Positions 11,195 through 21,094 of a stretch of 64,000 nucleotides of DNA are shown piece by piece. Origin of the DNA: Mantamonas sphyraenae (Eukaryota > CRuMs > Mantamonadidae); assembly GCA_026936335.1 (NCBI GenBank), contig JAPMXV010000075.1:124001-188000 (forward strand), written 5' to 3'. The notes beneath the pieces are model-generated. The model searched no databases. It saw nothing but the letters and a program-made list of their open reading frames with translations, and had not been told where the DNA came from. Numbering within the stretch: the stretch's first letter is position 1; each line of letters begins with the position of its first letter. Position numbers and translations under genes: made by a program.

Positions 11195-14100
11195 TCACAG
11201 GCCCGCAAGGACGTCGCCGAGGGCGTCGACGTCGAAATCGGAGGAAACGGTGGAGGTTGTGGAGGAGGTGGTCGTGTTTGAGGAAGAAGAGGAAGAGGAG
11301 GAGGTTGTGTGGCGCTGGGGCTGCGGTGTGGAAAAGGCTGGTTGGGACGGGGTTGGCGAGCGAGCAAACTCGGGCTTGGGAGTGAACGAGTTGCTGCGTC
11401 GGTGGCGACGGTGATGCTGGCCAACCATGAGGAGGTTTGTGTTGAGGGAAGCGAGTTGGGTCTGCTCCTGCACCTGCTGGGTGATGGCATCGTACCATGC
11501 TTCCATCTGCTCAACCTGGCCCTCGGCAAAGGCGAGCTCGATGGCAGCTCCCTTGCTGGCGTCGTTGCGCGTGGCAAGGATGCGAGATGAGGAGTCGAGG
11601 ACGACCGATGCGCCAGTGAGCGGCACAAAGGCGTTCATCTTGTAGGTGCTGGTGCTCTTGCGAGTGAACCCACTGCTGGCTGTGCTGATCAGCAGCATGT
11701 CGTTGAAGAGAAAGGCGTACCGTGATTGGGCCTTGCCTCGTTTCCCCTTCTTGTTTGCCTTGCCTGCTTCACTCACATTGCCCTCTTTCACCAGCATCCG
11801 TCCTTCCTTTTGGATGGCCAGGTCCCCTCGGTGGTGGATGGCCTCTTCCAGGGCGCTGAGCTTGTCGCTGACCTGCTCCGCGGCTCGCTTCTCCTCGTTG
11901 ATGAACGTGTTGACCTTGATCATGTCCTCCACGGCTTGCTCGAGGCCTTCGTAGTCGGGATGCTGTGGCCATGTGTGCTTGAGCATCTCTTGCAGGAGCA
12001 GCTGGTAGCGTGGCATGCGTTGGACGAGGGTGATGAGAAGTGATTGCAGATTCTGTCCCTGGCAACGCGAGTCTTGGATGGCCTGGTTGCAAAAGAGGAC
12101 AAACTCACGGTTGACACCCTTTTGACACAGGTGTGTCCACAGACCCATGGCTGCGTCGTAATTGACAACGTATTCGGCGTACTCGGTGAACTGCTCCATC
12201 ATGTCCAGGAAGAGGTCGGAAACGATGGGGCGCGTCTCTCCGTCGAGGTTCCACACGCGATCGTAGAGACGCTTCTGGAACGGAGCATTGATCTCGTAGA
12301 TGCGCTCCAGGACGGGAGAGAACAGCGTGTCGATCTCGTCGTGTGTGAGGATGGGTGTCTCTGAGTCGGCCCACTGGCGTAGAGGGAGGAGGTACACGTT
12401 GATGAGGGCGTCGAGTTGTCGTACGTAGGTGCGTTCGGAGGTGAGGATCTCGCGTTCGGTCTTGCGGCGGACCTTGCGCCACTTGAGGATCTTTGCGTAG
12501 CGCTTGCGTGCCAGCTTGCCCTTGATGAGACGTTGGATGTGTGTGGCAGCGGTGTGGTCGTCCATGGGGGCGGAGAACTCGGAAAGGGTGCCTGCGAGGA
12601 GATCCACGTTGAAGGTGTCATCGTCGGCGGGAGAGGCATCATCTTCGTTGAGGGTGGAGAGGGTGGAGAGGGTGCCGGCGAGGGAGTCGACATCAAAGTT
12701 GAAGGAATCTTGGTGGGTAAAGGAGGGTGCAGGGGTGGTATGGGCGTGTTGGAGCGGTGTGGAGTCGGGGACGGGGTCCGAGTCCGTCACGTGTTCGGGT
12801 GTGGGGTGTGGATCTGGAGTGAAGGTTGTGGATTCCTCAGGCTGGTTCGTGGGATCTGGGGTCAGGGCAGCGGTGAGGGAGTCCACGTTGAACGAGTTGA
12901 ACGAGTCGTCGTCGTCTTTGGTGTATGTTTCCTCAGGCTGGTTCGTGGGATCTGGGGTCAGGGCAGCGGTGAGGGAGTCCACGTTGAACGAGCCGTCGTC
13001 CTCTTTGGTGTATGTTTCCTCAGGCTGGTTCGTGGGATCTGGGGTCAGGGCAGCGGTGAGGGAGTCCACGTTGAACGAGCCGTCGTCCTCTTTGGTGTAT
13101 GTTTCCTCAGGCTGGTTCGTGGGATCCGGGGTCAGGGCAGCGGTGAGGGAGTCCACGTTGAACGAGCCGTCGTCCTCTTTGGTGTATGTTTCCTCAGGCT
13201 GGTTCGTGGGATCCGGTGTCAGGGCAGCGGTGAGGGAGTCCACGTTGAACGAGTCGTCGTCCTCTTTGGTGTATGTTTCCTCAGGCTGGTTCGTGGGATC
13301 CGGGGTCAGGGCAGCGGTGAGGGAGTCCACGTTGAACGAGTCGTCGTTGTCCTTGGTGTATGTTTCCTCAGGCTGGTTCGTGGGATCCGGGGTCAGGGCA
13401 GCGGTGAGGGAGTCCACGTTGAACGAGTCGTCGTCCTCTTTGGTGTATGTCTCCTCAGGCTGGTTCGTGGGATCCGGGGTCAGGGCAGCGGTGAGGGAGT
13501 CCACGTTGAACGAGTCGTCGTCCTCTTTGGTGTATGTTTCCTCAGGCTGGTTCGTGGGATCTGGGGTCAGGGCAGCGGTGAGGGAGTCCACGTTGAACGA
13601 GTCGTCGTTGTCCTTGGTGTATGTTTCCTCAGGCTGGTTCGTGGGATCCGGGGTCAGGGCAGCGGTGAGGGAGTCCACGTTGAACGAGTCGTCGTTGTCC
13701 TTGGTATATGTCTCCTCAGGCTGGTTCGTGGGATCCGGGGTCAGGGCAGCGGTGAGGGAGTCCACGTTGAACGAGTCGTCGTCCTCTTTGGTGTATGTTT
13801 CCTCAGGCTGGTTCGTGGGATCCGGGGTCAGGGCAGCGGTGAGGGAGTCCACGTTGAATGAGTTGTCGTCGTCCTTGGTGTCGTTGATAGGATCCGGTGT
13901 CAGGGCGGCTGTGAGCGCATCCACGTTGAACGAATCGTCCACTCCTCCTTCATGCGTGTTTGCAGGGTCAGGAGTCAGTGCAGCGGTTAGGGCGTCCACG
14001 TTGAAACCATCATCGTCGTACGGAATCGTTGCGTCAGCGGGATTCTTGGCAGGGTCCGGTGTCAGCGCAGCGGTGAGCGCATCCACGTTGAACGAATCAT

Positions 14101-17100
14101 CGTCCGCTGTGGTCACTTGCTTTCGCTCGCTGGCTGGCTCAGGGGTGGCTGTCAATTCCATTGCTTGGGCGACGTCCTTCCGGCCTTGACCTTGCGGAGA
14201 TTCCCACAGTCCTGCAGGAGTCATCTCGCGAGAGCTAAAGCGAGCCACTTCGTTGTCCAGGCTGTCCACGCTCCCCGATGACGGGCTGGAGGCAAGGCCT
14301 GTATCTGGTTTCTTCCAGTGGGAGGGCTTTGGAGCCTCAACGGTGTCTTCCATCGTTGGCACTTCGTACTGTTTCGTCTTTGTGGCCAGATGGTAGTAGA
14401 AAACGCGGTTGTTGCCTCGTTGGACACGCTTCCACCCTGGTGGAAGGCGTTCGTTGTCCTCACTGACGTTTCGCTTTGCCAGTCGATCCTTGCGCTCCTG
14501 TTCCTTCCTCGCCATTTCTGCAGCTGCTTCGGCCTCTTCACGTTCAAGACGCTCTTTCTCCTTGCGTGCAAGCATTGCATCTTGTTCCTCGCGCTGCGCA
14601 CGCTCTTCGGCCACGCGCTCGGCATCACTCTGTTGAGAACGGGCCAGTCGCTGCTCCCATGCCAACTGCTTGAGACGGCGACGTTCGCGTCGTTCGTCTG
14701 CCTCCTTTGCCTTTGCAAGAGCAGCCGCCTCCTCTTCGTCATTCATGGGAGACTCTACAGTCGTGGTCGGTTTGTCCTCCACAGGCTGGGTCACCTCTGC
14801 TGCATCCACCTCCACGGTGTTGTCAGTGGTTGGTTCATCCACAGCCATGGTCGGTTTGTCGTCCACAGGCTGGGTCACCTCTGCTGCATCCACCTCCACG
14901 GTGTTGTCTGTGGTTGGTTCATCCACAGCCATGGTCGGTTTGTCGTCCACAGGCTGGGTCGCCTCTGCTGCATCCACCCCCGCGGCGTTGTCAGTGGTTG
15001 GTTCATCCACAGCCATGGTCGGTTTGTCCTCCACAGGCTGGGTCACCTCTGCTGCATCCACCTCCACGGTGTTGTCAGTGGTTGGTTCATCCACAGCCAT
15101 GGTCGGTTTGTCGTCCACAGGCTGGGTCACCTCTGCTGCATCCACCTCCACGGTGTTGTCAGTGGTTGGTTCATCCACAGCCATGGTCGGTTTGTCGTCC
15201 ACAGGCTGGGTCACCTCTGCTGCATCCACCTCCACGGTGTTGTCTGTGGTTGGTTCATCCACAGCCATGGTCGGTTTGTCGTCCACAGGCTGGGTCGCCT
15301 CTGCTGCATCCACCCCCGCGGCGTTGTCAGTGGTTGGTTCATCCACAGCCATGGTCGGTTTGTCCTCCACAGGCTGGGTCACCTCTGCTGCATCCACCTC
15401 CACGGTGTTGTCAGTGGTTGGTTCATCCACAGCCATGGTCGGTTTGTCCTCCACAGGCTGGGTCACCTCTGCTGCATCCACCTCCACGGTGTTGTCAGTG
15501 GTTGGTTCATCCACAGCCATGGTCGGTTTGTCGTCCACAGGCTGGGTCACCTCTGCTGCATCCACCTCCACGGTGTTGTCAGTGGTTGGTTCATCCACAG
15601 CCATGGTCGGTTTGTCGTCCACAGGCTGGGTCACCTCTGCTGCATCCACCTCCACGGTGTTGTCAGTGGTTGGTTCATCCACAGCCGTGGTCGGTTTGTC
15701 GTCCACAGGCTGGGTCGCCTCTGCTGCATCCACCTCCACGGTGTTGTCAGTGGTTGGTTCATCCACAGCCATGGTCGGTTTGTCGTCCACAGGCTGGGTC
15801 ACCTCTGCTGCATCCACCTCCACGGTGTTGTCAGTGGTTGGTTCATCCACAGCCATGGTCGGTTTGTCGTCCACAGGCTGGGTCACCTCTGCTGCATCCA
15901 CCTCCACGGTGTTGTCAGTGGTTGGCTCATCCACAGCCATGGTCGGTTTGTCCTCCACAGGCTGGGTCGCCTCTGCTGCATCCACCTCCACGGTGTTGTC
16001 AGTGGTTGGTTCATCCACAGCCATGGTCGGTTTGTCGTCCACAGGCTGGGTCACCTCTGCTGCATCCACCTCCACGGTGTTGTCAGTGGTTGGCTCATCC
16101 ACAGCCATGGTCGGTTTGTCGTCCACAACCACAGCGTGCTTGCCCTCTATGACCACCACCGGCAGGTCCTTTACAATCACCACGTCCCGTTGGTCTCGGA
16201 CAGCAGGTGCGTCACTCTGCTCCTTCTCAGAGCTCGAGCTCAACTCCTCGCTCTTCATCTGTGTCAGCTTGCTAGCCGTTGCGACGACCTGTTGACGCAA
16301 CTCTTCGGCTGAACTCACAAACCGTTGCTCTCGCTCGGCTTGTCGGTTCTCCCGTTGCTGTTTTGACAAGTCCATGAGATGCTGTGCAGATTCGACCACA
16401 TCTTTTACGTCCACAACGTCGTCGGTTGGTTCGACAATGATCGGTATTGGCATGCCTTCTGCCGTTGCAAGAGCTCTTTGAGCCTCCTGGATGCGAGCGG
16501 CTGTTTGCTGGGCATTGCGTTGAGCTTCTGCCTCTGCTTGTGCCTGTGCTCGGCGTCTCTCCTCAGCGCGCTTCTTGGCTCGCGCCTCAGCATCCGCTTT
16601 CTTCTTTGCGTCTGCCTCGGCTTTCCTCTGTGCCTCAGCCTCAGCCTCTGCCTTTCTCCTTGCCTCAGCTTCTGCCTTCCTGCGCGCTTTCGCTTCTGCT
16701 TTCGCCTTCCTCTTAGCTTCAGCTTCAGCTTCAGCTTCAGCTTTCCTCTTCGCCTCAGCCTCTGCCTCGGCCTTCCTCTTTGCCTCAGCTTCTGCCTTCC
16801 TGCGCGCTTTCGCTTCTGCATTCGCCTTCCTCCTTGCTTCTGCTTCAGCTTCAGCCATCCTCCTTGCCTCAGCCTCTGCCTCGGCCTTCCTCTTCGCCTC
16901 AGCCTCTGCCTCGGACTTTCTCTTTGCTTCTGCTTCAGCTTCAGCCTTCCTCTTCGCCTCAGCCTCTGCCTCGGCCTTCCTTTTTGCCTCAGCTTCTGCC
17001 TTCCTGCGCGCTTTCGCTTCTGCTTTCGCCTTCCTCCTTGCTTCTGCTTCAGCTTCAGCCTTTCTCCTTGCCTCAGCCTCTGCCTCGGCCTTCCTCTTCG

Positions 17101-19771
17101 CCTCAGCCTCAGCCTCAGCCTTCCTCTTTGCCTCAGCCTCAGCCTCAGCCTTCCTCTTTGCCTCAGCTTCTGCCTCAGCTCTCTTCTTTGCTTCAGCTTC
17201 AGCTTTCCTCTTCGCCTCTGCCTCGGCCTCGGCCTTCCTCTTTGCCTCAGCTTCTGCCTCAGCTCTCTTCTTTGCCTCAGCCTCTGCCTCGGCCTTCCTC
17301 TTTGCCTCAGCTTCTGCCTTCCTGCGCGCTTTCGCTTCTGCTTTCGCCTTCCTCCTTGCTTCTGCTTCAGCTTCAGCCATCCTCCTTGCCTCAGCCTCTG
17401 CCTCGGCCTTCCTCTTCGCCTCAGCCTCAGCCTCGGACTTTCTCTTTGCCTCAGCTTCTGCCTCAGCCTTCCTCTTTGCTTCAGCTTCAGCTTCTGCCTT
17501 TCTCCTTGCCTCAGCCTCAGCTTCTGCGTTCCTGCGCGCTTTCGCTTCTGCTTTCGCCTTTCTCCTTGCTTCAGCTTCAGCCTCAGCCTTCCTCTTTGCC
17601 TCAGCTTCTGCCTCAGCTCTCTTCTTTGCTTCAGCTTCAGCTTTCCTCTTTGCCTCAGCTTCAGCCTCAGCCTTCCTCTTTGCCTCAGCTTCTGCCTTCA
17701 TGCGCGCTTTCGCTTCTGCTTTCGCCTTCCTCCTTGCTTCTGCTTCAGCTTCAGCCATCCTCCTTGCCTCAGCCTCTGCCTCGGCCTTCCTCTTTGCCTC
17801 AGCTTCAGCCTCAGCCTTTCTCCTTGCCTCTGCTTCAGCTTCAGCCTTCCTCCTTGCCTCAGCCTCTGCCTCGGCCTTCCTCTTCGCCTCAGCCTCAGCC
17901 TCGGACTTTCTCTTTGCTTCAGCTTCTGCTTTTGCCTTCCTCCTTGCCTCAGCTTCTGCCTCAGCCTTCCTCTTTGCTTCAGCTTCAGCTTCAGCCTTCC
18001 TCCTTGCCTCAGCCTCTGCCTCGGCCTTCCTCTTCGCCTCAGCCTCAGCCTCGGACTTTCTCTTTGCTTCAGCTTCTGCTTTTGCCTTCCTCCTTGCCTC
18101 AGCTTCTGCCTCAGCCTTCCTCTTTGCTTCAGCTTCAGCTTCAGCCTTCCTCTTCGCCTCAGCTTCTGCCTCGGCCTTCCTCTTTGCCTCAGCTTCTGCC
18201 TCAGCCTTTCTCCTTGCCTCAGCCTCAGCTTCTGCCTTCCTGCGCGCTTTCGCTTCTGCTTTCGCCTTTCTCCTTGCTTCTGCTTCAGCCTCGGCCTTCC
18301 TCTTCGCCTCAGCCTCAGCCTCTGCTCTCTTCTTTGCCTCAGCTTCAGCCTCAGCCTTTCTCCTTGCCTCTGCTTCTGCCTCAGCTCTCTTCTTTGCCTC
18401 AGCTTCTGCCTCAGCCTTCCTCTTCGCCTCGGCGGCTTCAGCCTCTGCCTTCTTCTTTGCCTCAGCTTCAGCCTCGGCCTTCCTCCTTGCCTCAGCTTCT
18501 GCCTTCCTGCGCGCTTTCGCTTCTGCTTTCGCCTTTCTCCTTGCTTCTGCTTCAGCCTCGGCCTTCCTCTTCGCCTCAGCCTCAGCCTCTGCTCTCTTCT
18601 TTGCCTCGGCTTCTGCCTCAGCTCTGTTCTTTGCCTCTGCGTCGGCTGCAGCTTGTCGCTTCGCTTCTGCATCCGCCTTACGCTTTGCCCAAACTTCAGC
18701 TTCCGCTTGACGCTTAGTTTCAAGCTCGGCCAGCCGCGCTGCCTCGGCTTCTGCATTCCTCTTCACTTCTGCTTGCGCTTGTGCCTTCTCTTGTGCCGTT
18801 TCGGTCGTTTCCTTTGTTGTGGCTTCGCCCTCAGTGCTCTTTTGTGCGTTCGCCTGTGGCTCTGCATGTTTCCTGCCCTCTGCTTGCCTCTTGGCCTCTT
18901 CTCCTGCTTCCTTCCGCCTCTCCACTTCAGCGTTGGCCTCCAACTCTGTGTTGCTCATCGTCTCGTTTCTCTCGGCACGCGAATTCGCCGCGTTCTCCGT
19001 CGCCGGTGCCACATGGACATCTTGCATCTTGTCCACATGCTGCGTCGCTGCCCTATCTACACCTGACCTGCTCTTGTCCGCAGCCATGTCAATCATGATG
19101 TCCGATGTTTCCTCCACAGCCAGCTGGCTGGGCGCGTTTTCCTGCTGCGTTGTCATGTCGCCATTTACGCCGCTGTTGCCGCTATCTGCATCCCCGGCGA
19201 CGGCGTTCCCCTGGCCGACATGCTCGGCTGCCACTCTCGACGTGTGTTCACCGTTTGTAGCGTCCAGGGATTCCACGGTCTCTTGCACCTCCCCCAAAGT
19301 GGTTGTGTCGTCTGCTGCGGCATTCACTTCCGAGCGCAGCGACCGGCGTACGTCTTCCATCCTGTCCATCAGCAGCAGTGTGTCATCCAGCAGCTCCTTT
19401 TGCCTGAGTGCTGCTATTCTCGACTGCTCCTGCAGCCTGTCCACGCGTCCAGAGAGATTTGTCAACGTGTGGCGCGCGTCGTGCACCGTTTTCACAGCTT
19501 CGTCCAACGACTCGTCTGTGCTATCCACAGGAGTGCGCAACCCATCCGCGTCATCCCAGCCCAGATTCGAGCGCACAGACAACACCGAGCGGCCCGAGCT
19601 CCTCATCGACGCTACAGACGCTGTGTCTTGGCCGTCATCCAACGTTTCTTCGCGCCAATACATCCACGCCCCGGCCGCCACTCCCGCGGCCACCGCCGCT
19701 GCTCCAGCCACCGTCCATCCATTCCATACAGTGCTTGCATCGCTTTGCGCCTTTTGCTGCTCGCCACTCAT
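11195..19771 (-). CDS. Giant membrane-anchored RhoGEF (DH-PH) with repeat arrays, WW and IQ motifs
   Basis: Intronless, 2,858 residues. I start at ATG 19771 (MSGEQQKAQ) because further upstream the frame runs through a CA microsatellite. Order: one TM helix (about 21-38); coiled coil (about 88-150); Ala/Glu/Lys/Arg array (about 336-1068); sixteen 28-residue repeats (about 1218-1667); basic/acidic helix; WW domain (about 1774-1804, second Trp replaced by Tyr in KQYEVP); 29-residue FNVD repeats (about 1894-2311); IQ motif (HIQRLIKGKLARKRY, about 2409); DH domain (about 2433-2631, including LVQRMPRYQLLLQEML); PH domain (about 2661-2764); and a C-terminus ending FDVDALGDVLAGL. DH-PH modules load GTP onto Rho GTPases. 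The anchor and the long helix suggest GEF activity held far from a membrane; that is inference. It ends 33 bases from ASL, tail to tail. Confidence 0.9.
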   Translation of the reverse strand: MSGEQQKAQSDASTVWNGWTVAGAAAVAAGVAAGAWMYWREETLDDGQDTASVASMRSSGRSVLSVRSNLGWDDADGLRTPVDSTDESLDEAVKTVHDARHTLTNLSGRVDRLQEQSRIAALRQKELLDDTLLLMDRMEDVRRSLRSEVNAAADDTTTLGEVQETVESLDATNGEHTSRVAAEHVGQGNAVAGDADSGNSGVNGDMTTQQENAPSQLAVEETSDIMIDMAADKSRSGVDRAATQHVDKMQDVHVAPATENAANSRAERNETMSNTELEANAEVERRKEAGEEAKRQAEGRKHAEPQANAQKSTEGEATTKETTETAQEKAQAQAEVKRNAEAEAARLAELETKRQAEAEVWAKRKADAEAKRQAAADAEAKNRAEAEAEAKKRAEAEAEAKRKAEAEAEARRKAKAEAKARRKAEAEARRKAEAEAEAKKKAEAEAAEAKRKAEAEAEAKKRAEAEAEARRKAEAEAEAKKRAEAEAEAKRKAEAEAEARRKAKAEAKARRKAEAEAEARRKAEAEAEAKRKAEAEAEAKRKAEAEAEAKRKAEAEAEARRKAKAEAEAKRKSEAEAEAKRKAEAEAEARRKAEAEAEAKRKAEAEAEARRKAKAEAEAKRKSEAEAEAKRKAEAEAEARRKAEAEAEARRKAEAEAEAKRKAEAEAEARRMAEAEAEARRKAKAEAKARMKAEAEAKRKAEAEAEAKRKAEAEAKKRAEAEAEAKRKAEAEAEARRKAKAEAKARRNAEAEAEARRKAEAEAEAKRKAEAEAEAKRKSEAEAEAKRKAEAEAEARRMAEAEAEARRKAKAEAKARRKAEAEAKRKAEAEAEAKKRAEAEAEAKRKAEAEAEAKRKAEAEAKKRAEAEAEAKRKAEAEAEAKRKAEAEAEAKRKAEAEAEARRKAEAEAEARRKAKAEAKARRKAEAEAKRKAEAEAEAKRKAEAEAEAKRKSEAEAEAKRKAEAEAEARRMAEAEAEARRKANAEAKARRKAEAEAKRKAEAEAEAKRKAEAEAEAEAKRKAKAEAKARRKAEAEARRKAEAEAEAQRKAEADAKKKADAEARAKKRAEERRRAQAQAEAEAQRNAQQTAARIQEAQRALATAEGMPIPIIVEPTDDVVDVKDVVESAQHLMDLSKQQRENRQAEREQRFVSSAEELRQQVVATASKLTQMKSEELSSSSEKEQSDAPAVRDQRDVVIVKDLPVVVIEGKHAVVVDDKPTMAVDEPTTDNTVEVDAAEVTQPVDDKPTMAVDEPTTDNTVEVDAAEATQPVEDKPTMAVDEPTTDNTVEVDAAEVTQPVDDKPTMAVDEPTTDNTVEVDAAEVTQPVDDKPTMAVDEPTTDNTVEVDAAEATQPVDDKPTTAVDEPTTDNTVEVDAAEVTQPVDDKPTMAVDEPTTDNTVEVDAAEVTQPVDDKPTMAVDEPTTDNTVEVDAAEVTQPVEDKPTMAVDEPTTDNTVEVDAAEVTQPVEDKPTMAVDEPTTDNAAGVDAAEATQPVDDKPTMAVDEPTTDNTVEVDAAEVTQPVDDKPTMAVDEPTTDNTVEVDAAEVTQPVDDKPTMAVDEPTTDNTVEVDAAEVTQPVEDKPTMAVDEPTTDNAAGVDAAEATQPVDDKPTMAVDEPTTDNTVEVDAAEVTQPVDDKPTMAVDEPTTDNTVEVDAAEVTQPVEDKPTTTVESPMNDEEEAAALAKAKEADERRERRRLKQLAWEQRLARSQQSDAERVAEERAQREEQDAMLARKEKERLEREEAEAAAEMARKEQERKDRLAKRNVSEDNERLPPGWKRVQRGNNRVFYYHLATKTKQYEVPTMEDTVEAPKPSHWKKPDTGLASSPSSGSVDSLDNEVARFSSREMTPAGLWESPQGQGRKDVAQAMELTATPEPASERKQVTTADDDSFNVDALTAALTPDPAKNPADATIPYDDDGFNVDALTAALTPDPANTHEGGVDDSFNVDALTAALTPDPINDTKDDDNSFNVDSLTAALTPDPTNQPEETYTKEDDDSFNVDSLTAALTPDPTNQPEETYTKDNDDSFNVDSLTAALTPDPTNQPEETYTKDNDDSFNVDSLTAALTPDPTNQPEETYTKEDDDSFNVDSLTAALTPDPTNQPEETYTKEDDDSFNVDSLTAALTPDPTNQPEETYTKDNDDSFNVDSLTAALTPDPTNQPEETYTKEDDDSFNVDSLTAALTPDPTNQPEETYTKEDDGSFNVDSLTAALTPDPTNQPEETYTKEDDGSFNVDSLTAALTPDPTNQPEETYTKEDDGSFNVDSLTAALTPDPTNQPEETYTKDDDDSFNSFNVDSLTAALTPDPTNQPEESTTFTPDPHPTPEHVTDSDPVPDSTPLQHAHTTPAPSFTHQDSFNFDVDSLAGTLSTLSTLNEDDASPADDDTFNVDLLAGTLSEFSAPMDDHTAATHIQRLIKGKLARKRYAKILKWRKVRRKTEREILTSERTYVRQLDALINVYLLPLRQWADSETPILTHDEIDTLFSPVLERIYEINAPFQKRLYDRVWNLDGETRPIVSDLFLDMMEQFTEYAEYVVNYDAAMGLWTHLCQKGVNREFVLFCNQAIQDSRCQGQNLQSLLITLVQRMPRYQLLLQEMLKHTWPQHPDYEGLEQAVEDMIKVNTFINEEKRAAEQVSDKLSALEEAIHHRGDLAIQKEGRMLVKEGNVSEAGKANKKGKRGKAQSRYAFLFNDMLLISTASSGFTRKSTSTYKMNAFVPLTGASVVLDSSSRILATRNDASKGAAIELAFAEGQVEQMEAWYDAITQQVQEQTQLASLNTNLLMVGQHHRRHRRSNSFTPKPEFARSPTPSQPAFSTPQPQRHTTSSSSSSSSNTTTSSTTSTVSSDFDVDALGDVLAGL
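12835..13880 (-). repeat. 87-bp coding tandem repeat (FNVD.LTAALTPDP units)
   Basis: Twelve near-identical 29-residue units carry SFNVDSLTAALTPDP followed by TNQPEE. Three diverged units precede them in the protein (to about 14090 in the DNA), and two degenerate ones follow (about 12600-12715). Variation is mostly at the acidic dipeptide after the TYTK (EDDD, DNDD, EDDG). One copy has an extra FNS insertion. Confidence 0.95.
14770..16120 (-). repeat. 84-bp coding tandem repeat, 16 units (DKPTMAVDEPTTDN)
   Basis: Sixteen complete 28-residue acidic units start V[DE]DKPT and contain AVDEPTTDN. Two units carry the rare variant NAAGVDAAEA, and these lie exactly four units (336 bases) apart, so a four-unit block was duplicated. 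DNA identity between units is very high. Confidence 0.95.
16570..18720 (-). repeat. About 2.1-kb Ala/Glu/Lys/Arg coding repeat (single alpha-helix candidate)
   Basis: Over 700 residues of AEAEAKRK- and AEARRK-type units. Alternating acidic and basic residues spaced about four apart without a heptad hydrophobic seam are typical of stable single alpha-helices rather than coiled coils. The reverse strand is stop-free in several frames purely because of this repeat. Confidence 0.9.
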
Positions 19772-20005
19772 GCTCAAATGCACCGGCAGACCTGCGCTTT
19801 TTTCCTTTGCCTCTTTGTCCGCCGTCCTCTCACCGCCATCCGACTGTGGGTCACCTCGCCGTGTTGTTCTCAACACACACCACAATCCACCTGCTCCAAC
19901 AATCCAGTGGACCTGTGTCCCAACCATGACTTGTGCGCAGCATTGGGCACGACAAACAACATCGTCTCGGAGGCCACCACCCAGCGTCGTCCTCGCCTTG
20001 CCCTC

Positions 20006-20008
<3 letters not shown>

Positions 20009-20044
<36 letters not shown>
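20009..20044. repeat. (CA)n microsatellite
   Basis: About 17 CA dinucleotides lie in the short divergent spacer (19772-20079) between the RhoGEF gene and the GPCR gene. Nothing else is recognisable in the spacer; it must hold both promoters. Confidence 0.95.
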
Positions 20045-20045
<1 letters not shown>

Positions 20046-20079
20046 ACGTCACCGCGAACAGGAGCAATAGCGTGCAGCA

Positions 20080-20994
20080 ATGCCTGTTCCCGACGCAGTC
20101 CTCTTTGAAGAGAACGACACAAACACCCTGAAGCAGCTGACGCTCGTCTCGTCGGGCCTCTCGCTCGTCGGAGGTGTGGTGGTTCTCATCTCGGCTGCAC
20201 TGGTGCCACATCTGCGCCAGTTTCCAGGCAGGCTCGTGCTGTGCCTAACCATCGGAGACACGCTGGCAGCGGCCTCGTACCTGATTTCAGATTCCTCCCA
20301 AGACGACGGCGCGTTTTCCTGCCTTTTCTCCGCCTCGCTGATGTCTTTTTCACAGTCCCTCTCTGTGCTGTACACGGCGTGCATTGCACACAGCGTACTA
20401 CGCATGGCAGCCGCCGACTCGAATGACGACCGCTCCCTGGAGCCGCTGTACCACTTTGTGTGCACCACGCTCCCACTGATCAGCATCATAGTGCTCGCGT
20501 CCACACGTCAGTTTGGCCCCACTGCAGTGTGGTGCTGGATCCCGGTCAACCATACCCTGGCACGCATGGTCAGCTTTTACGGCCCGTTGTTTCTTGCGTT
20601 TCTGTATATCCTCGTCACATACGGGCGAGTGCTCAAACTGATCAACACCACCCTGAGGCAACTGCTAACAGAAGCACCCACGGCCGAGTCGCGCAGCCAC
20701 TACGAGCGCTCCAAGTTTGAAATCACTCGGCAGATCAGCGTGTACGTCGGCGTCTTCATCCTCTGCTGGCTCCCGGCCGTCATCAACCGAGTCCAGAACT
20801 GGATCGCGCCTGCAAGCCCCGTGTATGCCCTCTTTGCCTTGCAGGCCTCCATGTCTCCTGCCCAGGCCTTTGTCAATGCCCTGGCGTACGCCATGAACTC
20901 GCGGTTACGCGCAGAGTGGAGGGCCATCTTGCTCGGCGCCTGGAAAAGGCTCCGGCGCTTTGGGTCCACCTACGACCGCCTGGACACGATATGA
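20080..20994 (+). CDS. Seven-TM receptor of the cAMP-receptor/GCR1-like GPCR type
   Basis: Single exon, 304 residues, with seven hydrophobic segments evenly spread. The N-terminus is short, with one N-glycosylation sequon (NDT, residues 12-14). TM4-TM5 contains AVWCWIPVNHT, with the WCWI signature seen in Dictyostelium cAR-type receptors. TM5 has FYGPLFLAFLYI. The third loop is short and charged, and TM6 ends in LCWLPAVINR. TM7 carries NALAYAMNS before a basic amphipathic helix 8. These features fit the cAR/secretin-like clan rather than rhodopsin receptors, since there is no DRY and no NPxxY. The ligand is unknown. It starts 308 bases from the divergent RhoGEF gene. Both being signalling genes, co-regulation is possible but not shown. 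Confidence 0.85.
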   Translation: MPVPDAVLFEENDTNTLKQLTLVSSGLSLVGGVVVLISAALVPHLRQFPGRLVLCLTIGDTLAAASYLISDSSQDDGAFSCLFSASLMSFSQSLSVLYTACIAHSVLRMAAADSNDDRSLEPLYHFVCTTLPLISIIVLASTRQFGPTAVWCWIPVNHTLARMVSFYGPLFLAFLYILVTYGRVLKLINTTLRQLLTEAPTAESRSHYERSKFEITRQISVYVGVFILCWLPAVINRVQNWIAPASPVYALFALQASMSPAQAFVNALAYAMNSRLRAEWRAILLGAWKRLRRFGSTYDRLDTI

Positions 20995-21094
20995 GCTGGT
21001 GCACGACCAGACAGTGTGGCGAGGGGGCGCCCCGTCCGAACAAAACCAAACCCTTTTCAATTTCTTTTCTGCAATCCGTTCACGCACGAGGAAC

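Noticed and set aside
12835-16120. Regular direct repeats resembling a CRISPR array
   Set aside because: Units of 84 and 87 bases are contiguous, without unique spacers, and keep one reading frame inside a eukaryotic gene.
12416-19066. Several long plus-strand frames opposite the RhoGEF repeats (Ser/Ala/Phe-rich, GWFIHSHGRF-type repeats)
   Set aside because: They are stop-free only because the antisense strand is a tandem repeat. The minus strand carries the WW, IQ, DH and PH domains in one frame.
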